From contig CAJUDJ010000004.1 of NCBI GenBank assembly GCA_910584985.1, forward strand, positions 1-64,000: a stretch of 64,000 nt of DNA, given 5' to 3'. This document shows, piece after piece, positions 16,526-25,243 of the stretch. This DNA comes from an uncultured Eubacterium sp. Its GTDB lineage: Bacteria; Bacillota; Clostridia; Oscillospirales; Acutalibacteraceae. Made by a program: the position numbers and the translations under genes. Within the stretch, counting starts at the first letter, position 1; every line of letters begins with the position of its first letter. Under the pieces are notes generated by a model. The model had not been told where the DNA came from, did no database searches, and saw only the letters and a list, made by a program, of their open reading frames with translations.

Positions 16526-17203
16526 ATGAATCATTCATTTTCACGCCAGGTGGGGCTGCTTGGTGAAGCCGGAACGGAAAAACTGGCGGCTTCTGCCGTT
16601 ATCATATTCGGAATCGGCGGTGTGGGCTCTTATGCGGCTGAGGCGGTTGCAAGAGCAGGTGTGGGCAGCATAACGCTGGTAGACCATGACACGGTTGATG
16701 TTACAAATATAAACAGGCAGCTTATTGCGCTTCATTCCACAATCGGAAAAGACAAGGTGCTTGTTGCAAAAAAGAGAATAGAGGATATTAATCCCTTATG
16801 CAAAGTTACGGTAATGAAAGCATTTTACGATGAAAACAGCAATATTGATTTAACGCAGTATGATTATATTATCGATGCAATAGATTCGGTTGGATCAAAG
16901 CTTTATCTTGCAGAGCAGGCTGTTAAAGCAAATGTGAATATGATTTCGGCCATGGGAACAGGAAACAAGCTGGAGCCGGATAAACTGAAAATCAGCGATA
17001 TTTCAAAAACATCTTATTGCCCGCTTGCGAAAAAAATGCGAACGGAGCTGCGCAAAAGGGGAATTAACCGCCTTAAGGTTGTATATTCAACGGAAGAGCC
17101 AAGGTGCAGAAATGTGCCGCCTGCATCAGTTTCCTTTGTGCCGTCTGTTGCCGGGCTGATGATGGCGGGTGAGGTTATTAAAGCACTTTCAAAAATGGAT
17201 TAA
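16526..17203 (+). CDS. tcdA: tRNA threonylcarbamoyladenosine dehydratase (TcdA/CsdL, ThiF/MoeB-E1 family)
   Basis: A 225-residue E1-like enzyme that uses ATP to cyclise t6A to ct6A in tRNAs decoding ANN codons. The nucleotide loop GIGGVG is at residues 29-34, then VDHDTVDVTNINRQ, AIDSVGSKLYL and the C-terminal VPPASVSFVPSVAG typical of the TcdA branch. MNHSFSRQVGLLGEAG is a standard family N-terminus; AGGGA lies 7 nt upstream of ATG 16526. The gene is followed after 13 bp by a GH28 gene, with which it probably shares a transcript although their functions are unrelated. Confidence 0.93.
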   Translation: MNHSFSRQVGLLGEAGTEKLAASAVIIFGIGGVGSYAAEAVARAGVGSITLVDHDTVDVTNINRQLIALHSTIGKDKVLVAKKRIEDINPLCKVTVMKAFYDENSNIDLTQYDYIIDAIDSVGSKLYLAEQAVKANVNMISAMGTGNKLEPDKLKISDISKTSYCPLAKKMRTELRKRGINRLKVVYSTEEPRCRNVPPASVSFVPSVAGLMMAGEVIKALSKMD

Positions 17204-17216
17204 CAGGAGTATTCTT

Positions 17217-18764
17217 ATGGCGAAAGCAAAACGAACCGTATTGGACAAACTGAATACACTTTTATTTCTGAAAGATACAAGAGTAATGACAGGAGCGCCT
17301 TACACAGAAATCAGAAAGTATGATTTTTCCTCTTATTATCCCGAGGAGGATTATATTTGTGATATGGGGCAACCCTGTAAATATGTTTTTGATATCCGTT
17401 TTTTCGGTGCTGTTGAAGATGATGAGAATTTTGATAATGCGCCTTATATAAATATGGCACTGGAGGCGGCATCCAAAATCGGCGGAACGGTTTTGATTGC
17501 AGGGGGAAATTACACTGCAACAACCGTTTTCCTGAAATCAAATGTAACGCTGTTTATTGAAAGAGGAGCATCCATTTCTGCAAATAAAACAGGAAGCGGT
17601 TATCAGAATAAGGCACTTGTTTATGGCGAGGGGCTTGAAAATATTACTATAACAGGCGGCGGAAAAATTAAGGGCAATGGGCATCTGTTCGGAAGAAAGC
17701 CTGTTTATGATAAGAATATCACTGAGCCTGCCGATTATATTGATGTTGTGGAAATGCGGCAGGAATACAGAAAACAGCTTCGCTTTGCACACCAGAGCAA
17801 GTACGGCGGGCCGATTGTGCTTGTAAACTGCAAACATATTAAAGCCTATAATTTCATTATTGAAAACAGTGCTTACTGGACTTTCAGAATGGATAAATGC
17901 AATCATGTGGAAATAAAAGATTTTGTTATTAACAATAATCGTAATGTTGCCAATGCAGACGGGTTTGATATAGTGGGTTCAAGCAATGTGCTTATAGAGC
18001 ATTGCTTTGTTTCAACTGCGGATGACGGCATCTGTATAAAAAATGCCCTCTGGGAGGGCTGCACCGGCGAAATGAAGAATGTTACGGTTCGTGATTGCGA
18101 AATCATTTCGCGAACAAACGCTATTAAGGTGGGAACGGAAACAACACATAATATAAGCAATATTCTGATAGAAAACTGTCGGCTGTTTATGACGGATCTT
18201 TATCCGGGCACCGGTTCTGCTGTTTCGCTTGAGGCAGTAGACGGAACAAGATTGCGTAATGTTACAATCCGGAACATAGAGGCTGAACGCTGTTCCTGTC
18301 CGCTGTTTATAAGGCTCGGCAACAGAAACAGGGCAGCAAAGGTGAATGAAAACAGTGCAAGAGCGATTGAATTCGGGAAAAAGACAGCAGGAGGCAGTAT
18401 TGCCGATAAAAATGCGTTTGATATGAAAAGTGAAATCAGCGGTATTACGGTTGAAAATCTTTATGCAAAAGAGGTTGAAATTCCGATTATAATTTGTGGT
18501 TTCAAGCAAAAGGGAAAAACTAAAAGAGTAAAGAATGTTCTGCTGAAAAATATATATCTTGTATTTTCGCAGATTCCCGATTCAAAAGACAAAAGGCTGT
18601 TTATTCCTGAATATGCAGGGGAATATCCCGAAGCAAACCGATTCAGAAATCTTCCATCCTATGCTTTGTTTATAAGGCATGCGGAAAATGTTGAATTTGT
18701 AAATGTAAAGTTTGGCAAAAAGAATACATGGAAAAAGGATAAATATATAAAGGATTTAATATAA
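17217..18764 (+). CDS. GH28 polygalacturonase-like glycosidase
   Basis: A 515-residue right-handed beta-helix protein. GH28 hallmarks are NADGFDIVGSSNVLI (NxDGxD) and STADDGICIKN (the DD pair), preceded by FGAVEDDENFDNAPYINMAL and followed by RTNAIKVGTETTHNI. Family members hydrolyse alpha-galacturonide or related bonds in pectic polysaccharides; some act on rhamnogalacturonan or xylogalacturonan. No signal peptide is seen, so small imported oligosaccharides are the likely substrates. ATG 17217 follows AGGAG at 17205-17209; the frame upstream of this lies inside tcdA. Several N-rich strand repeats (NVTIRN, NILIEN) fit the beta-helix. Confidence 0.88.
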   Translation: MAKAKRTVLDKLNTLLFLKDTRVMTGAPYTEIRKYDFSSYYPEEDYICDMGQPCKYVFDIRFFGAVEDDENFDNAPYINMALEAASKIGGTVLIAGGNYTATTVFLKSNVTLFIERGASISANKTGSGYQNKALVYGEGLENITITGGGKIKGNGHLFGRKPVYDKNITEPADYIDVVEMRQEYRKQLRFAHQSKYGGPIVLVNCKHIKAYNFIIENSAYWTFRMDKCNHVEIKDFVINNNRNVANADGFDIVGSSNVLIEHCFVSTADDGICIKNALWEGCTGEMKNVTVRDCEIISRTNAIKVGTETTHNISNILIENCRLFMTDLYPGTGSAVSLEAVDGTRLRNVTIRNIEAERCSCPLFIRLGNRNRAAKVNENSARAIEFGKKTAGGSIADKNAFDMKSEISGITVENLYAKEVEIPIIICGFKQKGKTKRVKNVLLKNIYLVFSQIPDSKDKRLFIPEYAGEYPEANRFRNLPSYALFIRHAENVEFVNVKFGKKNTWKKDKYIKDLI

Positions 18765-18872
18765 GAATAAAGTATTTTTTTCGGTTGTAACTGCGTTAAA
18801 AATCTGTATTCTAAGATTTTTTACGGCATTTCACTGAAAAATCAATTCTGTGTTACCGCACCTCAGCAAAAA

Positions 18873-18898
18873 ACAGGCAGTGTTTAAACACTGCCTGT
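18873..18898. terminator. Bidirectional terminator
   Basis: A 26-nt perfect palindrome flanked by A and T runs; it contains the stop codon of the minus-strand MATE gene (18884-18886) and ends the tcdA-GH28 unit. Confidence 0.88.
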
Positions 18899-20191
18899 TT
18901 TTCTGTAAATAAAGCATCCGATAAAAGCTGTTATAAATTCTGCAATGGGACAGGCAAGCCAGATTCCTGTCATTCCGAACAAAAAGGAAAGAATATATAC
19001 AAGCGGAAGAATCAAAGCAAAGCCTTTTAAAATCGTTATTATGTTAGAGGGCAGGGACCTTTCAACAGAGGAAAAATAAGAGGCGAGAATAATGTTGATT
19101 CCCGATGGAAGAAGAGACAGAAAATAAAGCTTTAATCCCCGAACGGAAATGGATTGCAGCATGCTGTTTTGTTCACTGTTAAATATGCCTGTTATCGGAT
19201 CGGCCCAAATATATATTATTAAATATATAAAAACGGAAATCAGAAGGGCGGACAGGCATGAATATTTTAAGACCGATTTAACGCTTTGGGCATTTTTTTC
19301 TCCGAAAAAACTGCTGATAAGCGGCTGTGTACCCTGTGAAATACCTGTGTAAACCGAAGTGGTAACAAGGGATATATTTGCAATTACGCCGTAAGCAGCA
19401 ACACCTGTATTTCCCTGCAAATCTAAAATCAGGATATTAAAAATAATGATAACGATGCCCGAAGAAAGCTGAATGATTAAGGACGGAAGTCCCAAAACAG
19501 TTTCCTGACCGATGATTTTGAAATCCAATTTCGTTTTTATCAGGTGAAAGGAATTCCTCTTTTTTATCCAATGCACAAGCATACACAAAATGCTGATAAC
19601 AGGGGAAAGGCCCGTTGCAAAAACCGCACCAAACATTCTCATATTCATAGGGAAAATAAAAATATAATCCAGAATTATATTGGCAAGATTGCCTGTTATC
19701 ATGGCAACAGTAGGAAGCCGGGGTGAATGATCATTGCGTATGAAGCAAAGAAAGATATTGTTAAAAATAAAGGCAGGGGAAAAGAGCAGCAGCCATCTGA
19801 GGTAGGTTGCCGTTGTTTCAAGTATATCACTGTTTGCTCCTAAAAAAGAAGCAAGACGATGCGGCAGAAACAATTCCGAAAGGAAAAAGAAAAAGGAAAG
19901 AGCAGCGGCAGTATAAATTGTATTTGTATATATTTTGTTTATTTCGTCTGTCTTTTTGCTGCTTTGGCATACGGAAAATCTTGTTGCGCCGCCAATGCCC
20001 AGCATAAGTCCCGTGCCGTAAATCAAACTGTAAGCCGGAATTGCAATATTAAGTGCCGCAAGTCCGTCTGCACCCAGCCCCTTGGATATAAAAAAAGTAT
20101 CTGCCAGAATATAGCAGGAAACACCAAGAGAACCAAGCACGCCGAACAGCGCGTATTTAAAAAAATGATTCATAACGGAATTCTGTTTCAT
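18884..20191 (-). CDS. MATE family efflux transporter
   Basis: A 435-residue membrane protein with about 12 helices in two homologous halves. MATE-type features are GVLGSLGVSCYILADTFFIS near the N-terminus, GANSDILETTATYLRWL, and in the second half GISQGTQPLISSFFGEKNA. Such pumps export cationic small molecules using Na+ or H+. The gene starts with AAGGAG (20203-20197) before the ATG and is preceded by two stacked hairpins, the second with a T run, so its transcription is probably attenuated. That leader suggests a ligand-responsive pump, perhaps for guanidine-like compounds (hypothesis). Confidence 0.92.
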   Translation of the reverse strand: MKQNSVMNHFFKYALFGVLGSLGVSCYILADTFFISKGLGADGLAALNIAIPAYSLIYGTGLMLGIGGATRFSVCQSSKKTDEINKIYTNTIYTAAALSFFFFLSELFLPHRLASFLGANSDILETTATYLRWLLLFSPAFIFNNIFLCFIRNDHSPRLPTVAMITGNLANIILDYIFIFPMNMRMFGAVFATGLSPVISILCMLVHWIKKRNSFHLIKTKLDFKIIGQETVLGLPSLIIQLSSGIVIIIFNILILDLQGNTGVAAYGVIANISLVTTSVYTGISQGTQPLISSFFGEKNAQSVKSVLKYSCLSALLISVFIYLIIYIWADPITGIFNSEQNSMLQSISVRGLKLYFLSLLPSGINIILASYFSSVERSLPSNIITILKGFALILPLVYILSFLFGMTGIWLACPIAEFITAFIGCFIYRKTGSV

Positions 20192-20203
20192 CTTTACTCC
20201 TTA

Positions 20204-20298
20204 TCAAAATAAAAAACGCCGAAGGTTTCTATCTTCAAAGGCCTAACGATAGAAATTTCGGCGTTTACATTTTTACCCGGCGGCAAAAATGTATTGAG
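20204..20298 (-). promoter_or_regulatory. Structured leader / terminator before MATE gene; candidate guanidine-IV-like riboswitch
   Basis: On the minus strand a first hairpin (20292-20267) has an A/U-rich 8-bp stem closed by a GC-rich loop GCCGCCGGGU. It is followed at once by a long two-part hairpin (20266-20214: a 10-bp outer stem, then an 8-bp inner stem) ending in a run of six U, then the MATE Shine-Dalgarno. GGC in the second loop could pair with GCC of the first. The order small hairpin, loop-loop contact, terminator, mepA-like MATE gene resembles guanidine-IV leaders, but I could not check the consensus. It may simply terminate the upstream unit. Confidence 0.45.
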
Positions 20299-20592
20299 TT
20301 ATTTTTTTAATGCTCTTTCAAGCCATACTGCGCCCAAATCAAGCGCTGTGAAAAGACCTGTCTTTTCACTTTTTTTAATGATTTTTTCCTTTGGGTTTAC
20401 TACTTCAGGATCTGTGCTGATAAGCTGGATAAGCACTTTTTCGGAAAGTGAAATATCCTTAAAATCCTTATTGCTCTGAATGGTTAAGCAAACAACAAAC
20501 GGATCAGACATGTTTCCATAGTAAACAGTTTTTCCGTTTCGGACCAAAGGCTTTCCTTTGTAGGTAAGAAATGTATCTTTTGCTTCTGCCAA
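20299..20592 (-). CDS. Conserved hypothetical protein next to ireB
   Basis: A 97-residue soluble protein without recognised domain. It begins with a Thr/Tyr/Lys-rich beta-type segment (FLTYKGKPLVRNGKTVYYGN), has an LTIQSN segment, a central VLIQLISTDPEVV and a helical C-terminus (GLFTALDLGAVWLERALKK). AGGAGGG precedes the ATG. I recall similar small proteins encoded beside IreB in other Clostridia, but no function is assigned. It lies 24 bp after the ireB stop and is probably co-transcribed with it. The structured leader of the MATE gene starts directly after its stop. Confidence 0.7.
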   Translation of the reverse strand: MAEAKDTFLTYKGKPLVRNGKTVYYGNMSDPFVVCLTIQSNKDFKDISLSEKVLIQLISTDPEVVNPKEKIIKKSEKTGLFTALDLGAVWLERALKK

Positions 20593-20616
20593 AGAAAACC
20601 CTCCTTTATTATAAAT

Positions 20617-20862
20617 TTAGTTGTTGAGGTAAGACTTTACCAGTTCAGCCAAAAGTTCATCCCTGTCTATTTTTCTGATAAGACTTCTTGCATTGTTATG
20701 TGTTGTGATATAGGTTGGATCCTCTGAAAGAATATATCCCACAATTTGGTTAATAGGATTATAGCCCTTTTCTTTTAAAGCATCGAATACCTGTGTAAGA
20801 TAATCCTTCATAATTTCTTCACGGTCATCACCTATTTTAAAGGTCATTGTTTTATCAGTCAA
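20617..20862 (-). CDS. ireB: IreB family regulatory phosphoprotein (UPF0297)
   Basis: An 81-residue protein matching UPF0297/IreB closely: NPINQIVGYILSEDPTYITT and NNARSLIRKIDRDELLAEL. In Enterococcus IreB is phosphorylated by the PASTA kinase IreK and affects cephalosporin tolerance; in other Firmicutes the role is less clear. The start is TTG at 20862, with GGAGGTGA 7 nt upstream; the first ATG (20847) would be too far away. Usual neighbours alaS and ruvX are absent; instead a 97-residue hypothetical gene follows. Confidence 0.93.
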   Translation of the reverse strand: MTDKTMTFKIGDDREEIMKDYLTQVFDALKEKGYNPINQIVGYILSEDPTYITTHNNARSLIRKIDRDELLAELVKSYLNN

Positions 20863-20908
20863 GTAAAGTCACCTCCGAACAAGATTAGTGATAAACACTA
20901 TATAAATC

Positions 20909-20937
20909 ATTATATACAAAATTTTCCGCAATTACAA
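20909..20937 (-). promoter_or_regulatory. Promoter of ireB
   Basis: Minus strand TTGTAA (20937-20932), 17-nt spacer, TATAAT (20914-20909). Confidence 0.7.
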
Positions 20938-20952
20938 TATCTTTTTTTAAAA

Positions 20953-23313
20953 TTATGAACGCAGCGCAATTTTTGCTTCTTTAAGCGTAAGGATTATTTT
21001 ATCTGCAACCTTCATAACCTCTTCTCTTGTAAGCGTTCTTTCTGCATGCGCAAAGGTTATTCTTACAGTGATTGATTTTGAATTTTCATCACAGTAAGTG
21101 TCCACAACCTTTGTTTTTTTGATAAGGCTGCATTTTGCATCCTCAATTGCTTTTGCAATCGGCTCAAATGTATCTGAAACAAAGGAAAGGTCAACATCTA
21201 TTTCAGGGTATTTTGAAACCTCTTCATAGGAAATGCCGGCATCTTCAATTTCGGCAAGCGTTTTCACATCTATTTCAGCATAAACAACATTTGCTTTTTT
21301 ATCTATTTTCTTAAGAATAAGTGGGTGAAGAACGCCGATTTCGCCAATTTCCTCTCCGCCGCATATAACGGTGTTGAGATTTTTCGGATGCTGATAGGAA
21401 TGTGAAGCTTCAGCCGTTTTATAGCTTAACGGTCTGTGCTTAATATCGTCTGCAGCAACGGCAAGCATATCACGAAGTTCAAAATAAAGCTCCTGTGCAG
21501 TTTTTGTTTTGCTGAAAAGCGTAATCGCAAGCATTTTCTTCTCAATGCAGAGATTGTTTTCATCCACGCCGTCAATCACTCTTCCGATTTCAAAGATTCC
21601 GAAATCCGGGGCAAATCCCGTGTTTACCTTAAGCTGGCATATCTGGGTTGGAATAATGGATTTTCGTATGGTTTCTATATTCGGATTTGTTGCATTTACA
21701 AGCTTTATATTGTTTTCAATCTCAATGCCAAGCTCCTTCATTTCATCATAATATGCCCACACATAAGAATGCAGCTCATGCAGAGAAAAGCGTTTAACCA
21801 GAATATCCTTTAATTTATCTTCAACCGTTTTTTCATCGTGTGCCCGAACAGGATAAAGCGGAGCGCTTGCTGTGTGAATATCAAAATTATCATAGCCGTA
21901 AATTCTTGTGATTTCCTCAATAATATCCGCCTTAAGTGTAATATCCTTTGTTGCTCTCCAGCTTGGCACCTCCACGCTGAAATGGTTGCCATCAAGGCTT
22001 ACTTTAAAGCCAAGCGAGGTCAGTGTGTTTATAATGGTTTCATTGTTTATTTCGATTCCCGTGTATTTGTCTACAAACTTTTTATCGAAATCAAGCTTAA
22101 CCATATCATATTTATAAGCATATTCATCTGTCAGTGAGGAAACTACTTTTGCATTGCCGTCTGCCTCAAACAGAAGTTTAACAAATCTGGCAATCGCAGT
22201 AACCGTCATTTCGGGGTCAAGGCTTTTTTCATATCGCATGGAAGCATCTGTTCTGTGGCCCAGACGCACACTTGCCTTGCGGATTGCAACAGCATCAAAG
22301 GTTGCCGATTCCAGTGTAAGCCTGGTTGTATCGTCTACAATTTCACTGTCAAGCCCGCCCATAATGCCTGCGATTGCAACAGGGGTGCTGCCGTTGCAGA
22401 TCATAAGAGTGTTTTCGTCTATATGCCGTTCAACGCCGTCCAGTGTTTGGAAATCAAACGGGCTGTCAAATTCTTTGATTCTGATTTTTTCAACCCTGCG
22501 TGAATCAAATGCATGCATCGGCTGGCCCATTTCAAGCATCAGATAGTTTGTTAAATCGGCAAGAAAATTAATGGCTCTCATGCCGCAGTAAAAAAGGCGG
22601 ATTCTCATATTGACAGGGCTTACCGTGCGGCTGATGTTTTCAACCTGAAGCCCCGAATAGCGTTGGCATGCCGTGTCCTCAATTTTTATATCAAGCTGCG
22701 GCAGGCTGCTGTAAACGGATAAATCAGCCGTATCAATCGGCTTTAACGGTCTGCCGGCAAGTGCTGCAAATTCACGGGCGATGCCGTAATGCCCCCAAAG
22801 GTCAGGCCGGTTGGTAAGCGATTTGTTGTCCACTTCAAAAATAATGTCTTCAATTTCATAAAGCTCTTTTAAATCCGTTCCGTTTTCGGCATTATCGCTT
22901 ATTTCCATAATGCCCGAATTATCATCACTTATGCCGATTTCCTTTTCTGAACAACACATTCCGTTTGAGGTATAGCCGGCAAGCTTTCTGGGCGTAATTT
23001 CAATATCGCCGATTTTTGCGCCAACCTTTGCGAAAGCGGTTTTCATTCCCTCTTTTACATTCGGTGCGCCGCAAACAACATCCGTAAGCTCGGCATCGCC
23101 GGCATCAACCTTTAAAAGATGCAGTTTTTTTGAATCGGGGTGGGGAAGCACGGACTTGATTTCGGCAACAACAATTCCGCTTATGCTGCTTCCTTTGAAA
23201 AATATTTCGTTTTCAACCTCTGCAGTTGAAAGTGAAAACTGATTAATCAGCTTAACCTTGTCAAGCCCGGTGAAATCCACAAAATCAGAAATCCAGTTCA
23301 TTGATAAAAACAT
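20953..23313 (-). CDS. pheT: Phenylalanine--tRNA ligase beta subunit
   Basis: The 786-residue beta subunit of the alpha2-beta2 PheRS. Domains in order: N-terminal tRNA-binding EMAP/OB domain (about 40-150, VVAEIKSVLPHPDSKKLHLL), B3/B4 editing region (about 200-390, GQPMHAFD and GGLDSEIVDDTTR), B5, catalytic-like core, and C-terminal FDX-ACB anticodon-binding domain (YPEIDVDLSFV to the end). Length is normal. The ATG at 23313 has GGAAG 8 nt upstream. It follows pheS by 29 bp and shares its T-box control. Confidence 0.98.
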   Translation of the reverse strand: MFLSMNWISDFVDFTGLDKVKLINQFSLSTAEVENEIFFKGSSISGIVVAEIKSVLPHPDSKKLHLLKVDAGDAELTDVVCGAPNVKEGMKTAFAKVGAKIGDIEITPRKLAGYTSNGMCCSEKEIGISDDNSGIMEISDNAENGTDLKELYEIEDIIFEVDNKSLTNRPDLWGHYGIAREFAALAGRPLKPIDTADLSVYSSLPQLDIKIEDTACQRYSGLQVENISRTVSPVNMRIRLFYCGMRAINFLADLTNYLMLEMGQPMHAFDSRRVEKIRIKEFDSPFDFQTLDGVERHIDENTLMICNGSTPVAIAGIMGGLDSEIVDDTTRLTLESATFDAVAIRKASVRLGHRTDASMRYEKSLDPEMTVTAIARFVKLLFEADGNAKVVSSLTDEYAYKYDMVKLDFDKKFVDKYTGIEINNETIINTLTSLGFKVSLDGNHFSVEVPSWRATKDITLKADIIEEITRIYGYDNFDIHTASAPLYPVRAHDEKTVEDKLKDILVKRFSLHELHSYVWAYYDEMKELGIEIENNIKLVNATNPNIETIRKSIIPTQICQLKVNTGFAPDFGIFEIGRVIDGVDENNLCIEKKMLAITLFSKTKTAQELYFELRDMLAVAADDIKHRPLSYKTAEASHSYQHPKNLNTVICGGEEIGEIGVLHPLILKKIDKKANVVYAEIDVKTLAEIEDAGISYEEVSKYPEIDVDLSFVSDTFEPIAKAIEDAKCSLIKKTKVVDTYCDENSKSITVRITFAHAERTLTREEVMKVADKIILTLKEAKIALRS

Positions 23314-23342
23314 AATTCATTCTTCCTTTCCTAATTCGTTCT

Positions 23343-24395
23343 TTATTCATCGTCTGTAAACTGTGAAAGTGCTTTCAGGTTTCCGCTGTTTAAATCGCGG
23401 ATGTCCTTAACGCCGTATTTCATCATGGCAAGCCTTGTTAATCCCAGCCCGAAAGCAAAGCCTGTGTATTCCTCGGGATCAATGCCGCCCATTCTGAGCA
23501 CTTCGGGATGAATCATTCCACAGGGGCAAAGTTCAAGCCAGCCGCTGTTTTTGCAGGAAGGGCAGCCCTCTCCACCGCAGATAAGACAGCTGATATCCAG
23601 CTCAAAGCCCGGTTCAACGAACGGGAAAAAGCCCGGGCGCAGACGAACCTTAACATCCTTTTTGAACACCTCTGAAAGCATGGATTTCATAAAGTAAATC
23701 AGATTGGAAATGGAAATGTTTTTATCTACCATAACGCCTTCCATCTGGAAAAAGGTGTTTTCATGGCAGGCATCCGTTGCTTCATTTCTGAAGCATCTGC
23801 CCGGAAAAATAGCTTTAATCGGAACACCGTTATTTATAAGATCATCCTTGTATTTTTTATAAATTGCATTCTGTGCGGCAGAGGTATGTGATTTCAGAAG
23901 CTGGCCGTTTTCAAGATAATAGGTGTCCTGCATATCTCTTGCCGGATGATGCTTTGGAATGTTTACGGCTTCAAAGCACTCATAATCACTTACAACCTCG
24001 CTGTAATCCTCAACATGAAAGCCCATGGATTTGAAAATACGCTCACAGTCGCGCTGAACAAGCGTAATCGGATGATAAGAGCCTCTTTCCAGATCCGGCG
24101 GAAGTGAAATGTCAAATGCAGGCATTGCGTTGATTTCGTGCTGAATCTCCTTTTCCTTAAGCTCTTTTGCCTTTAAAGTGATTTTTTCTTCAATATCGGC
24201 TCTGATTTCATTGGCAAGCTGACCGATTACCGGCCTTTCTTCAGCTGATAATTTACCCATCTGTTTTAAAATGGCTGTAAGTTCACCTTTTTTGCCAAGA
24301 TATTTGATTCTTGCTTCCTCAATCTGCTCTTGGGTTTCAAAAGAATCAAGTGCATCCTTGGCAGCCTGTCTGATTTTTTCAAGTTGCGTTTTCAT
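23343..24395 (-). CDS. pheS: Phenylalanine--tRNA ligase alpha subunit
   Basis: The 350-residue catalytic subunit. The N-terminal coiled coil (about 1-85) is followed by class II motifs: HPITLVQRDCERIFKSMGF, FRNEATDACHENTFFQMEG (motif 2 region) and AFGLGLTRLAMMKYG (motif 3). The CLICGGEGCPSCKNSGW insert with four cysteines is common in this subfamily. AAAGGAT precedes the ATG. Transcription starts upstream of a T-box leader, so expression should rise when tRNA-Phe is uncharged. Confidence 0.98.
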   Translation of the reverse strand: MKTQLEKIRQAAKDALDSFETQEQIEEARIKYLGKKGELTAILKQMGKLSAEERPVIGQLANEIRADIEEKITLKAKELKEKEIQHEINAMPAFDISLPPDLERGSYHPITLVQRDCERIFKSMGFHVEDYSEVVSDYECFEAVNIPKHHPARDMQDTYYLENGQLLKSHTSAAQNAIYKKYKDDLINNGVPIKAIFPGRCFRNEATDACHENTFFQMEGVMVDKNISISNLIYFMKSMLSEVFKKDVKVRLRPGFFPFVEPGFELDISCLICGGEGCPSCKNSGWLELCPCGMIHPEVLRMGGIDPEEYTGFAFGLGLTRLAMMKYGVKDIRDLNSGNLKALSQFTDDE

Positions 24396-24420
24396 AACAT
24401 TTATCCTTTCTTTAATTTTG

Positions 24421-24680
24421 GGACAAAAAAAGACTTGCCCCTATCAACAAGGGACAAGTCATAATAACCTGCGGTACCACCCTAATTTTTGCATCAGTCT
24501 GAGCAAACACTCTTCAAGTCTGTAACGGAACTCACGCCGTCTGCACCTACTGTAATTTTCAGCACAGCCACTCGGAAGGGAACTTCGCTTTTATCTGCCA
24601 TACAAAACTCACAGCCAAAGGTTTTGCTCTCTGAATGACTTGTAAAAGCTACTTTTCTTCGTCATTGTGTTTATGATGGC
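24421..24680 (-). ncRNA. T-box leader for pheST
   Basis: On the minus strand the T-box sequence AGGGTGGTACCGC (24484-24471) precedes a terminator hairpin (24460-24432) with a seven-U run. Upstream, AGAGAG and GTGAG elements and a specifier region with GAAGTTCCC are seen; TTC at 24582-24580 is a Phe codon and a plausible specifier (a second TTC lies 5 nt further along the transcript). Confidence 0.93.
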
Positions 24681-24683
24681 AAT

Positions 24684-24712
24684 ATTATAACGCATAAATT
24701 CGGATTTTGCAA
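24684..24712 (-). promoter_or_regulatory. Promoter of the T-box/pheST unit
   Basis: Minus strand TTGCAA (24712-24707), 17-nt spacer, TATAAT (24689-24684), just upstream of the T-box. Confidence 0.8.
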
Positions 24713-24738
24713 TAGTTATATTTTGTTTTATGTATTAT

Positions 24739-25062
24739 TTACATTAAGCCGCCTGCAGCCATGCTGCCTGCAAGAGCAAAAATGAAAACCACATAGATAA
24801 TCGAAAATACAATTCCTACAATGAAGCCGATGAGTGCTGCTTTTCCGCATGCCTTTGCTTTAATCGGTGTCTGATCCTTTTGTGTAAGATAAAGGATTAA
24901 GCCTACAAGCGGAATGAAAAAAGAAAGAATATTCAGACCGGTGCTTTTCTTATCATTGGGATTAACCTGTGGAGGATAAGGATAAGGCTGCTGATACTGA
25001 GGCTGTGGATTTTCGGTAACCGGAGCCTGATTGGTCTGCTGTTCAAAATTGTTGTTTTCCAT
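24739..25062 (-). CDS. Small proline-rich membrane protein
   Basis: A 107-residue protein with an N-terminal Gln/Pro/Tyr-rich tail (residues about 5-40) and two hydrophobic segments (about 46-63, LNILSFFIPLVGLILYL; about 78-103, ending in Ala/Gly). The layout resembles small DUF4190/YqaE-like membrane proteins, but no family is certain. ATG 25062 has AAAGGAG upstream and replaces an earlier ATG at 25089. It ends just before the pheST promoter. Function unknown. Confidence 0.7.
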   Translation of the reverse strand: MENNNFEQQTNQAPVTENPQPQYQQPYPYPPQVNPNDKKSTGLNILSFFIPLVGLILYLTQKDQTPIKAKACGKAALIGFIVGIVFSIIYVVFIFALAGSMAAGGLM

Positions 25063-25199
25063 AATGAATTCTCCTTTAATTATTTGCATTAGTTTGTATA
25101 CTGAACAACCAGTATATACAAATTATAGTATAATTTATGCATTGTTATGAATACTTATGTATGCAAATTGCACACTTTATGAATTTTTTATGAATAAAA

Positions 25200-25230
25200 A
25201 TAATTCCGTTCAGAATGTGAACGGAATTAT
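25200..25230 (-). terminator. Terminator of the sialidase gene
   Basis: 12-bp perfect stem (25200-25211 with 25219-25230), 7-nt loop, followed on the minus strand by TTTTTATTC. Confidence 0.85.
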
Positions 25231-25243
25231 CAAAGTGCTTATT

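Noticed and set aside
20267..20292. ZTP (pfl) riboswitch 3' half, because of the CCGCC-GGG loop
   Set aside because: The conserved 5' half should lie upstream where a coding sequence is found, and the downstream gene is a MATE pump, not a folate or purine gene.
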